64,000 bases of DNA from Lonicera japonica (lineage: Eukaryota; Streptophyta; Magnoliopsida; Dipsacales; Caprifoliaceae), in NCBI GenBank assembly GCA_021464415.1, contig CM038467.1, forward strand, positions 19,945,511 through 20,009,510, in the 5' to 3' direction. Of the stretch, positions 1-11,800 are shown one piece after another. Numbering within the stretch: position 1 is the first letter of the stretch; each line of letters starts with the position of its first letter. The notes under the pieces are model-generated. The model saw nothing but the letters and a program-made list of their open reading frames with translations. It was not told the DNA's origin and did not search any database. The position numbers and the translations under genes were made by a program.

Positions 1-604
1 TGCATGCCATGTGCGTATGGGCTCTTTCAAAACTCGGAACACAAACCACTGTTCACTCACTCACTCACTCGGAGCTTGTTTTCTTCTACTCCACACTGTA
101 AGAGTACACTTGTTTGAGTTTGTATTTATACAAGAAGGTTCGCGTTCTGTGTATAAAATATATCCCATCTGAATAAAGAGTTCGTGTTTATTTAGCACTT
201 TTTTCTAAAAATACATTATCAATAATTAAAAACAAAACTTAATTATAATCGTGAGTTTTATTAGATTTTTTGTGTTGAAAAGAAACCGAAGTCTTAATTT
301 ATAACCTGCTAAAAAAATAAAGACGATAAGCCTCATAATATACATAGAGATTTTTCATACAAACATTTACTTGTACTATACTTTGTAATTAATGAATGCC
401 TTTTTTCAGATGACAGAAGTATATCTTGACTGAGCTGGAGATGCCTAATCGCGTTGACCATCAATTCAATCTAGTGGATCAATGTTAAACATGGTCCACA
501 TTTTTTTTTAAAAATTTCCCCCTAACAATTATTGTTACCCTCTGCTTTAGATCGAGAGTTACCATTTGATGAATAAATTTTAGGTTCCAATGCGCTATTG
601 ATTA
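1..604. other. Intergenic, left edge
   Basis: No coding region is supported. A short CACT-type repeat lies near 53-70. A TATA-like motif readable on the minus strand near 126-135 could belong to a gene running off the left edge, but nothing else supports one. Confidence 0.4.
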
Positions 605-722
605 CTTCCCGTCTCAAATTTATTTTTCATATTTTCTTAATATCTCAAACTAATAATTTTTTTTAAAAATTTTATAATAATAAATGTTTGTTGATTAATA
701 TGTGAAAATTAGATAAATGGAG
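605..722. mobile_element. Stowaway-like MITE
   Basis: The left end (tcccgtctcaaattt) is a decayed Stowaway-type CTCCCTCCGTCCC terminus. The right end reads as its complement (atggag). The 118 bp AT-rich body is flanked by TA dinucleotides at 603-604 and 723-724, the expected 2-bp target duplication. It has no coding capacity. The termini are degraded, so this is a moderate call. Confidence 0.5.
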
Positions 723-1355
723 TATATAGTCTTAGACTTCAAATATTATTCTTGCGGTTTTTCGGCGTTGAATTTACAATGTTAACCCAACCTATAACAT
801 ATGGCATGATTATAAACATGTTATATTAGATAATGTTAAGTTCGTAAAGCTGTCAAGCCTGAGCGCGCATAATAGCACCTTAAACATTTAACCTAAAAAT
901 AATTGACTATAAGTGAAGCAACCTAGGAAATTTTAATTTTTTTAAAAAGGAAAATCTAGTAAGTCTCTCCACTTAAATTACAATAACTAAAATCCCCTTT
1001 ATCCCCTCTTTAAGTGTGATTCAAACTTAAAACCTTCCTGAATTCGGGTGAGCGCATTTTTTAACTAGACTACTCACCTGCTTGCTAACTTAAAATTTAG
1101 AAACTCAAAAGTTTATATTTGACTTGTACTTCAAAATTACTCAGTACTTCAGACTGAATTGATGGGTTACTTGGCTTTCATACTAACAGGAATTAACTTG
1201 AAGTTGAGCTTTAAATTTCCTGAATAAGCCTTCCCTAGATATATCCGCTTGATAGATTTCAAAATTATTCAGTACCTCAGATTTACTTGGAATTTATTAT
1301 TACTAGTGTATCACTGCTTTTAAGACGTGTAGTGAGAAACGAACAATTAGCACTC

Positions 1356-1764
1356 AGAGCATCTACAGCATATTTGTAAAATTTAACCCTTAGTTTATAA
1401 ATATAACATTAATTTTTTTAATTGACTACAGCAAGTATGGCAACAAAAATATAGTCATATGGTATGCCAAGTTCAAATGAATTTATGAAGAAGCTTGAAA
1501 AAATAAAATATAAGAGTACATGTTACTCTTATCGATCATAAATGACTCATACGAGTAAGGCATATCCTTATAAAAAAAAATCTCATACGAGTAAGACTAT
1601 TTTGACCTATACGAGTAAAACACACTCGCATTATTAAAATTTAAGCATACGCTAAAGTTAGCAATCTTCCAGCATATGGAGGTAAGTTTGTGCATTAAGT
1701 TTCTTCCGCTGTAAAACTGAGTATGATAAATTTGCCGATTTATCATACTCAGTATGAATGCTCT
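1356..1764. mobile_element. MITE-like element with AGAGCAT termini
   Basis: The left end reads AGAGCATCTACAGC and the complement of the right end reads AGAGCATTCATACTG, so the termini are short and inverted. The body holds several copies of tacgagtaa (about 1540-1620). Near the right end is a perfect 16-bp hairpin, with arms at 1716-1731 and 1738-1753 and a 6-nt loop. No clear target duplication was found, so the exact family is open. Confidence 0.45.
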
Positions 1765-1883
1765 TATAGTTTTCTATTCAACTATCTTCATCCCTCTCAC
1801 ATACACAAGTGACCAATTTACCCTTAATACAGTATTTTCACATTTTGCATGGAATGGAGGACCCTTTCGTTGGTCGCTTATTA

Positions 1884-3327
1884 CAGTCCATTTGGATTGA
1901 AGGGGATAGATGGAAAGGAAATGGTTAATTAGGAGGGGAAAGAAGAAAAAGAATGGAAATGAATGAGTTTAGTTTTATTGTCATCTAGATAGCTGAGGAT
2001 GAAAAATAATGGAATGAGAATAAATCTTATTTGAATATAAAGAAGAAAAGAAAGGAATGCAATTTAATATGTTGTTAACAAATTAGAGTTAAATTTGGAA
2101 ACAAGGTGAATCATTTATTAAAAACATTTCATTTCCCTCTCAATTATCCTAATATTGGAACAAAACAAAATAAAAGAATAAAAGGGATTCACATTCCCTT
2201 CCATTCCCTACATTTCCTCTTCACTCCCTCTCATAAATCTATCTAAATAAATGAAGGGTGTGTTTGATTGCGAGCATGGAATTTGCATGGAAAGAAAATA
2301 AGTTCCAGGCAATTGAATTGCCTAGAATTGAGTTGCATGGAAAATGTCAATTAAATGTGTTTGATTGCCTTATTTTTTTAGTATACTTTTCCATCTTTTG
2401 GTGTTTGATAGACATTATTTTCTATGGTAATTGTAACTTTTTCCAACTTTTGTTGTTTGATAGCTAATTTTCCATGGAACTTGAACATGGAACTTGTATA
2501 TTTTTTACATGGAACTACCTAGATTTTTTAAACAATTTCTTTTTTTTTTCAATTTTACTTAATCAAAAAATAGTATTTTGATTTTTGAACAATTTTACTT
2601 CATCAAAATCAGTTTTTTTATTTTTTTTTTTTTTTTAAATTTTACTTCACTTTTTTTTTTTTAACCACACTTCATTGAAAAACAGTTGTTTTTAACAATT
2701 TTACTTCATCAAAAAACAGTTTTTTTTTTTTTACATTTAATTGTTTTTTTTTTAAAACATTTTTTTTAAACAAGTTTACTTCATCAAAAACTGTTACAAA
2801 ACAGTTTTTTTTTTTTTTATTTACTTCATCAAAAACTGTTTTTTTTAAAACAGTTTTTTTATTTTTAACAAGTTTACTTCAAAGAAACAGTTTTTTTTAT
2901 TTTTCTAACAATCTTACTTCATCAAAAAACAGTTTTTTGTATTTCTGAACAATTTACTTCAGTTTTTTTGAAAACAATTTTTGGTTTTTGAACAATTTTG
3001 CTTCATTATTTTTTTTTTTTGTTTTTAACAAATTTACTTCATCAAAAAACTGTTTTTTTTAAAACAGAGTGGTTAATTAATATCCATAATATTTTCCACC
3101 TTTACAAGGAAAAGTACATGAATAGTAAAAAAAGTGGGAGTTTGACTCTATGAAAAATAAATGCAATCAAACACTACAAAAGTGGGAATTTGGGTGGAAA
3201 AGCCATATTTTCCATGGAAAAGCCATATTTTCTATGGAAAATATGGCCTATCAAACACACCCGAAATGTAATCATTCCTCCTCTTTTCATTTTTTTTATT
3301 TCTCATTTCTTTAATCCAAACAAACCA
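1884..3327. mobile_element. Tourist-like MITE (interrupted)
   Basis: The left end (cagtccatttggattgaagg) and the complement of the right end (tggtttgtttggattaaag) are imperfect inverted repeats. TTA stands on both sides (1881-1883 and 3328-3330), the PIF/Harbinger-Tourist target duplication. Without the nested element at 2256-3262 it would be about 430 bp, a normal Tourist size. No transposase is present. Confidence 0.6.
2256..3262. mobile_element. Non-autonomous element nested in a Tourist-like MITE
   Basis: The termini are GGGTGTGTTTGAT and its perfect inverted complement, flanked by GAA on both sides (2253-2255, 3263-3265). The subterminal regions share tggaaa/ttccat motifs in inverted orientation. 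The middle (about 2520-3065) is a degenerate T-rich minisatellite built on acttcatcaaaa and cagttttttt. No credible protein is encoded. A 3-bp duplication and these ends suggest a PIF/Harbinger-like origin, but I am not sure of the superfamily. Confidence 0.6.
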
Positions 3328-3330
3328 TTA

Positions 3331-3815
3331 GTATAGACGACTGATTAAATTCTACTTTAACCTTGCCGACATAATTGTCTCTGCATATATATGTGAAACA
3401 AGAAATTGTTCTTTTAGTTTTACCTATTATGTACGTGAGTGGTTAATTAATATCTAATAAGTCACTTCTAACAAGCGAATGGGCAGATCCAACTGTGCGA
3501 CAGATTCAAACCTGAAGAGACTTCTCATATATGAGAGGCTGCCGTACATCCAAATATATATATATACACACACATGGGTTAAGAGGTTATGTTTGTAGGG
3601 GTAGGGTTCATTTTGACATTTTTTATGGTTCAAACTCATGCTCTGGTGGAATTTTGATCTCTCTTCTCCCGTCAATATTCCAATAAACCAAAAAAAATAT
3701 GCATATACATAACATCACATAAACATATTTTTAAGCTAAATTACCAACTCGAAATCTATCAATATAAAAATAAAAATGTGCCTACCATAATATTTGGTAA
3801 AGAATATTCATCATC

Positions 3816-3866
<51 letters not shown>

Positions 3867-4924
3867 CAAGTTTCCTTTATTATTTTTCTACACTAGCAGC
3901 CAAGACAATGAGGTTATTATTCCTTATATAAGCTTCCTATATTATTTTTCTTTTGTATGGTGAAAGTGGTGGAATCTAAGAGACCCCTTCATTAGAAATT
4001 GGATTGGCTTTGTATGTAACATGGGGGGATTTAAGCATAAAGGATTCCATTTCCTTAGTTGACACACCACTAACCGTCACATCGTTTATCCTCTTCTTTC
4101 TACTGGATCAGACAAATGGGTCTTTGACAGGTGGCTGATTCCCCTGGCACTAAACTCTGAAAAACTTTTCAAGGAGCAAGATTGGACCAAAATCTCATGA
4201 ACAAAGTGGAAGAGAGCTTGGTCTAAGGTTATTTGTCTCCCATCTAGTTACCAATCTTTGTTTTTTTAATCTAGTTAACAACTCTGCTTTCTTATTTCCA
4301 AAATCTAATGTCACATTTGTTGTTTGTGGGGACGTTTTCCAAAGTCAGATCAAGATAAAGCTACCTTTTATTTCTTTAATTGGGTGCTTCGCATGTTGCC
4401 CATATTCCCCGAATATACTATATATAATAGGAACATATTTTTAAAAAGGGCTTGGCTTGGCTTATGCTAACCCATTTTCAAGGGGTCTTCCTAAATTACA
4501 GGCATTCCTATTCAAAGTCTTTGAAAACAAGCTTAGATCTGCTTTACAGACATTTTGTATTTCTACCTCTCTAACATAATCTACTCGGCCACAAAATGAG
4601 GGATAACATCAATACTAGCTTCCTGTTCACATGCAATGCATGTGCAAATTGTGTAGAAATAATTTAAAACAAGCAAGAAATAAATAAGAAGTCAAAACTA
4701 AGAAACCAAAATTCGTCAATGAAAAACACAAATGTTCAAGCCGCACAATTTATAGCCGTCCAATTGAAACATAGAATCCCATACCACAAAAACAAAGAAC
4801 AAGGATGGTAAATCAACATAACAAGTAGAACAAAGAAGGAATTCAAGAACCAATTATAGGCTCTGTAATTATAAGACAACTAGATCATCACCACTACACA
4901 TGGTTTTACAATATCCACGTTGAT

Positions 4925-4963
<39 letters not shown>

Positions 4964-5841
4964 CATATGAGCGGTTCCCTAAACATTTTTGTGTTTCATT
5001 GTGACGAGAAAGACGAGGCTACCACAGTGACTTCTGCAGCAAAATATAATTTTATATTGAAAAATGTTATTTAACATTCCACCTGCATTTTGTACCACTT
5101 TTGGCAGCACAACGTTCAAAAAATTTACGGAACTTCAAAATGACAAAACTAAACATGCATAACAAATTAACTCAGCACTCAACTTCCATTCAAATGATTC
5201 AACTAAGAAAAGAACACAGGACCTGTGTAATATTCCTGACAACCAAACATACAAGTATCTCTATCCTTCAAAATCATGAAAAACACCACCAGAACAATGA
5301 AACTTCAAAAGGATCATCATAGATTGAAATGATATTTTTCATTTCCTACTTATAATGATAGAAGAATGTCATGGCCAATGAATATATGCTATATCAACTC
5401 TAAATGTAGTTTTCCTATTTGCTATATGGTTAAAATCATCAACAAAGATTATTGAAACCAAAACTTTTACTCACTAAAGTTCCAACACAAGCTTGTTTCC
5501 AGATAGCTTTATGAACATTTGCAAGTAACAGGGAGATTTGGGTGTTCAGTCTTGCTCTGATCCAACATCAGTCTTTGAGCAATAAATAATCATAAATGTC
5601 ATACTTGGCACTTTTTTTTTCCTGAAGCAATTTGGCACTTGTTAAAAGAGCTGCAATTCAGGATTTTATCAAATGAGTCACTTCTAATATTTTTGGGCCA
5701 GGTTTCATGATGCATTAAGTGCCGGTTACAAGAAAATGAACTAACTCAACTTCCATGGGTACCCCAACGCAGTTAATAACTTAGAAACACAAGTGAATGC
5801 TGAAGTAGAAGGAAAAGAAATCATATAAACAAACCTAAAAT
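3331..5841. other. Intergenic region downstream of RAD54
   Basis: No gene is supported. The region contains a (TC)n tract at 3819-3848 followed by (TA)n to about 3866, and a (GA)n tract at about 4929-4961. A short stretch at 4100-4250 reads weakly like a decayed LINE zinc-finger region, but it is too broken to call. The RAD54 3' untranslated region should begin just below 5842. Confidence 0.5.
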
Positions 5842-8800
5842 TCACTGAAAATCATCATCATCTACAGGGTCAGGAGACGGTCTCTTCTGAGGTAAGTGAT
5901 TTCCAAGAGAGAGTTTAGGCTTTGATCCCGCTTGAATTGTACCTTCAAGAGGAGTTCTCTTCGATTTTATACTTTCCCTTTGCAAAGGCTTAACAAAAGC
6001 AGGTAATTTGCTCCTAATAGAATCTCCACTACAAGAAATTGATGGCCATATTTGTTGATGTTGAGGTGTTAGCCTGGATTGTGGTCTTATATTTTCCTTA
6101 GAATTGGACTGGTTCTTATTTACATCAGCTCCGCCTAGCTTTGAGCTTAACATTGATTCAAGAGGCACAAGCTTCCCGCTGACTTGGTTTGTGAAAACAA
6201 ATGTGACCTACAACAAAATAAAATATGTGAGGTTTCTGTAGTCCTACTTCCAGATAGTAGACATAATGTAACTATTATACATCAAACATGGGATGGAAAA
6301 TATGAAGAACATTTTCAGTAACATTTACAGGTACCTCATAGACGAAATAATAGTTTAGTAAAGGCATGACTTTATTTGTGTTAATGTGTTATCATTTCCA
6401 GGTAATTGAAAATATGCAAATAAGACTCCTCCCTCACATCCTTAGTCATCTAGTGTTATAAACTTTTAATTCATTTCTCTTAATAGCTTTTCCCCTTGTT
6501 GTAGAAGGTGCCCCTAATTCGAGGAACCCGAGAGTTAGCATATGTATTATGTGTACATATATATAATTATATATAAATGACCCAGAAAAATAGCATAAAG
6601 AGTACAAAAGGCCCACCGCTAGGCTCACAAAAAAGTGCCTCTTACTTCAATGACATTATAAAGTCATGGCCTTAAAAGCAGTGCTTGTTTATAAGTCAAA
6701 CAAGTGTGGCATTGATTCAGTATTGGAAACTAATTATGAATATTTATGTATCAGATGCTTTCCAGAAAGTATCTGTAAATATCGGAACGTGAGGATTTAC
6801 TCATTAAACCTAAAATTATCAATGCGTAAAAAACACACTGGATACGTAGCCAGGAGTATCCATATAGTATTTGTGCATCTTACTTTCTTAGGACAGGCTT
6901 CACAACCAGAAGTGTGGGTATCAAACATGCTTCCATCATTCAGGTACAGTAGGAAACAGTGCCACCAATAGCCGGAAATAATGACTCATGTCGTCTTTTG
7001 CTAATTGGGGTTAAATATTAAGACATCCAATAATTAAGATCTACATATGAAGGCAGAACCCTCAATTCTTAACAAGTACTTCTAACCTACCAAATAAATG
7101 CAGGACCATAGGACCACACATAAAATTTAAATGACATACTAAAAAGAACACTATTAACAATAGAGGAAAATGTTATTTTCACAGGTTATAATATATTTCT
7201 TGCTGACTCACACAGTCACTGAAGGATTCTACTGCATTTATAAGAAAATTGAAGAAGATGAATATAAAGATAGCAACGCCCTGATTAATAAAAATGAATA
7301 AGCTTCAATAAAATTCTAAAATTAACTAAAATAGAAAATTCTCCCTGGAAAACCAATTTCATATCTGGGAAAATGTAAAGCACCTCGTCTCCAGCTGAAG
7401 CCTGAAAAATAGCATCGGGTACAGATGTTGGGGAATAGTGATGCCCCCAGCTACCTAAATCCTCTTCCAAAGGAGTTCCTACCTGTGAAATTTGAGTGGA
7501 ATGATTCAAAGGTACGGTTAGAATGACAAATAAATTTGGTTTCAGTATGTAAATGTAATGTGACTGCTAACCTGTTTCTCTGAGTTTTTTAACTTATGCA
7601 GGCACCCAGTGATACCCGCAAATCCTCCTATATCTTCTTGATCAGATTGGCTGGCTTCAATTGGGGGTGCAACAGCATCTAAGTCAATCAAATTCTGTGT
7701 CCTTTCATCTACCCTTTTTTCTTCATTGTTTTGACAACGGATGCAGTTCATATTCTCATGAATTTCAGACCTACATAGATAACATCAGAACAAACTTATG
7801 AGTTAGATAAAGTAAGAAACCGTATTATAGAATAATCAAATAATTGGAGCATAAAGACCAAAGTTTATAACTGAAGGCCGGAGCAAAATTCCGGACAATT
7901 TTGCAAGGAGTGAAACACGGTAACAATATCATGGAAGCTAGATTCTAGTTTGTACTTGGGCGGTAGATTACAACATATTAAGCTTAGTGTCATCACACCA
8001 ATGCTTTATGTAAAGACAAAGACTATATCAGCTATCTAAGCAATGATGTTAAACTAACAATTTAAGTAAACAGATGCTATCAAGCAAGTATAGCCTAAAA
8101 ATGATATGAACATATATGGCTAAAGTCCATCCTTGAAGTCTGTTAGAACTTCCAATTTTTTGCATTGGCATATTACATTACAGCTGTGTCTTTGTCTCAT
8201 GCTGGTCGTCCCTGTGGCTGTACAACAAGTGCAACAGCACAGCGCCCGAAATAAGGAAATTGTATAAATAAAGTAAGAAAAACTTTTTGGATTCAAAAAA
8301 ATAAAAAAAAAATAGAAAAGAGAAACAACTTTGCTAACAATTACATCTTTTTGTTTGGTCAGAAGAGTCCTCCGAATTTTTTTATTTTTTTTTTGATAAC
8401 CATGGGTATTGGTGCCCCACCCCAACTAATCCCATGAGGCCTTGGTTGCTCGACCGGGAGACACCCCCAATGATCCAAGAAATTTCACGCAACGGGGAAA
8501 TCGAACCTGAGACCGTGCACCTTCCCACACAGTCCCAAGTTCGCCCTTACCGCTGCGGCAACCCCTTGGGTTAAGAGTCCTCCAAATATTTTGATCTTGG
8601 ATTAGTGATTAGTTTTGATATTTTTCTTCTTTTTTTTTTTGAATAGGAAGAGAGATACGGGAATTGCTTTTGCTTTCTTTTCCTTTGGCTAAAAGCGACT
8701 GCATTGGGTATTTAGGAGAGAGAGAAAGGAACTACTGAACCAAGGCCTAAAAATGTCAAAACACAGTAACGACCCACAAGAAGTGATTCAGAAAAGGTGG

Positions 8801-11800
8801 ACTAATAAGTTTTAAATTTTTAATAGGGGCCAAATCCTCCGATGTCTAGCTCTCAAAAAGAGTAAAAGTAGCGTCTAGTTTTGAAATAATTAAACCAATT
8901 ACATTTGAATCATTCTACTCCAATATCGCAGGTGGGAACTCCTCTGGAAGAGGACTTCCGTAGCTGGGGGCATCATTATTCCCCAACATCTTCTTAAGGC
9001 TACAGCTGGGGAGGAGGTGCGCTACATTTTTCTGAATATGAAATTGGTTTTCTATGGAAATTTTTAGGTTTGGTTATTTTTAGAATTTTATCAAGCTTAT
9101 TCATCATTTTTCATTTTTTTCCAGTGGAAAATCCACAGGATTCCTGTAGCTTCCATCTTCAGTGGCGTTTACTGAATCAACTTCCAATTCCCATCGTACA
9201 ACTTGCTTTAGCGTAATCTTCACCTTTTCCATGGAAACCAAAACCCAACTCAATCCAAAGTTTTTGTTTCCCATGGTAAATTTACCCAAATAAATTAATG
9301 CCAAGGATTTGAAGTCTATCAAGGTAAACCAATGAAATGCATCCTAAACCTGACCAAGTTTATCAGTGCTATCAATTATCCTATAACATCGCTACTGAAT
9401 GCCATATCCAATAGCGATATATTAAAGCAAATTGTCTGTGCACGTGCATGTGTGTGTGTGTGTGAGAGAGAGAGAGACTCTGAAGGTTCCTGCATCAAGT
9501 ACATATGTTAATTGGAAACTCTAACAAGTTTCAAACTACTTCTGTATTACCGTGGAAACCATATACACATACATTTGATAAATCTAAAAGGCCTGACGAC
9601 ACACACTTGTAAAGCTTGATAAACTATATACAAGTTTCAGCAAATTGCGAGACAGAGAAACTCTGAAGGTTCCAGTATCAGGTATATCTGTTACTTGGAA
9701 ACTCTCACAAATTTGAAGCTAGTTACATAATAATGCGGCAACCATATACACATATACAGTTGATAATTCTAAAAGGATTAAGGACACACTTGAATGCATA
9801 TACAGCTTGATAAACCAAATACAAGTTTCAAACTATCATAACCAAAAGATACTTCATGAATTTACAGATGAAGACACTAACCTCACATTGCCATGAAAAG
9901 TGAACAGGTCACGAAGATCTTCCGTCGAAAGAATGTTCCCCTGTTATTGCAATTTGATATTATGTATTGAAGAGAAATACCAAATATATAACAAGAAGAA
10001 ATCAAGAAGTCGCAAACCTGGGTCTTAGAATCTGTTTGTTCCTTCTGAATAACTTTTTGAAGCCCTTCTTTTGACATCTGACGCTGGTACACCTGCCAAA
10101 ACATAGATTAATTGGTCAGAAAACAATATATAAATGAACAAGGTTAAAGAAGCAAAAATTTCAGTAAATAACTACTAAAAAGCAAACCTTTTCTTCAATG
10201 GTTCCAGTACTCAAAAATCTATAGATGTAAACTCTCTTTTTCTGCCCGTCCCTCCAGACCCTTGCAGCAGCCTACAAATAGATAAAGAAGGAAAAGGAGA
10301 AGGCAAAAAGAAACTTAAATCATTTCCATACACAACAATAACTGTTTCTTACATAAAAGTGCATAAGGGATCTAATCATAAGTAACTACTTGTTTGTCAT
10401 TAGCAGGATTCCAATCAGGATCAAAAAGAACCAAGCGATTTCCACCTATCAAATTGAGGCCACAACCACCAGCCTTGCTGCTCAAGAGAAATGCGAACTC
10501 ATCCTGAAAAAAAGAAGGGATTAATGTTTCTCTATCTACATGTTAACTCATATATCATTAGTAATCATTTCATGAACAGAATACCAACATACCTTTGATG
10601 GATCATTGAAACAGTTGACCAACTTTTGCCTTTTACTGATAGATGTAGTTCCATCAAGCCTCAAGAATGGATATCTTCTTTCTCGACATAATTGAGCAAT
10701 AAGGTCCAAAGTCTGATACACCATAACTTCTATATTTTAATACAAAATCTGGAAAGGAGAAGAAAATAAATAATAAAGGAAAGAAATCAAGGAAAAAATC
10801 AACTACTAGTTCAAGTAACAGGTCAAAAATAACACTAGGATTGGTAACTTCGTTAAAAACGTGAGAAATAAGTAAAGTCAATGAGTGAAATAATCTTCTC
10901 ATAGCACCATCATAGTAAGGGGCATGAAGTGTACCACAATCATAGTAAGGGACCAAGTGTCTTAAGTCCAACAACCATATAAACATGCTCAGCGGTAAAA
11001 TTTTGATAAGCAAAGTATAATTTTATGCTTCAATATCAATGACAGAAGCAATAAAGATTCTTTTATGCTTCAATATCAATGACAGAAGAAATAAACATTT
11101 TGTTACCATGGAATACCATGTACTGAATAAGTAGAAAACTTATGGCTTAATGCACGCAAGCTCATTAAGGTGATGAAGCAATTTTTCGAGAATGGAGTGG
11201 TCAACGCTTGTGGAAATTCTACCTACATTTGCTTAATTCCAAAGAAGATAGCATCAATCAAGCTCAAAGATTATCGGCCTATTAGTCTTGTCACTAACCT
11301 CTACAAGATCTTAGCTAAGGTTTTATCCTTGAGGTTACGTGAGGTGTTGTGCGAGACATTTGGCACTCATTGCTAATCAAGGAGTGGAAGAATATAGGGA
11401 GATGAAGAAGAAAGGAGTCGTTTTGAAGATCGATTTTGAGAAGGCATACGATCACATAGAGTGGGACTTTGTGAACCATGTTCTTGAACGTTTTCAAAGA
11501 GAGATGGAGGAAATGGATCAAATGGTGTTTGTCGACAATGAATTTTTCCGTAATGATGAATGGGAAACCGAGAGGGAATTTCAAAGTTTCGAGAGGGTTA
11601 AGACAAGGTGACCCGTTATCACTTTTCTTATTTGTTATAGTGGCGGATGTGCTCAATTTGTTGGTGGAAAGGGCGAAGACATCGATAGGGAGTGTGTAAG
11701 CTTGTCTCATCTTCAATTTTGCCGATGATACAATCTTTTTCCTCTCAAACAATGAACATAAAATTGGTAACTTAATGGGAATTCTTGATATTTTTGGGTA

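Noticed and set aside
2520..3065. Regular repeats that might suggest a CRISPR-like array
   Set aside because: Degenerate T-rich minisatellite without conserved repeats or unique spacers, inside a plant transposon.
4060..4260. Possible LINE zf-RVT fragment
   Set aside because: Weak word similarity only, with stops. Not enough to annotate.
9104..9322. 72-codon minus-strand frame in RAD54 intron 18
   Set aside because: Looked briefly like a transposase or defence-gene piece, but no motif supports it. It adjoins the inverted exon copy and is not in the RAD54 reading frame.
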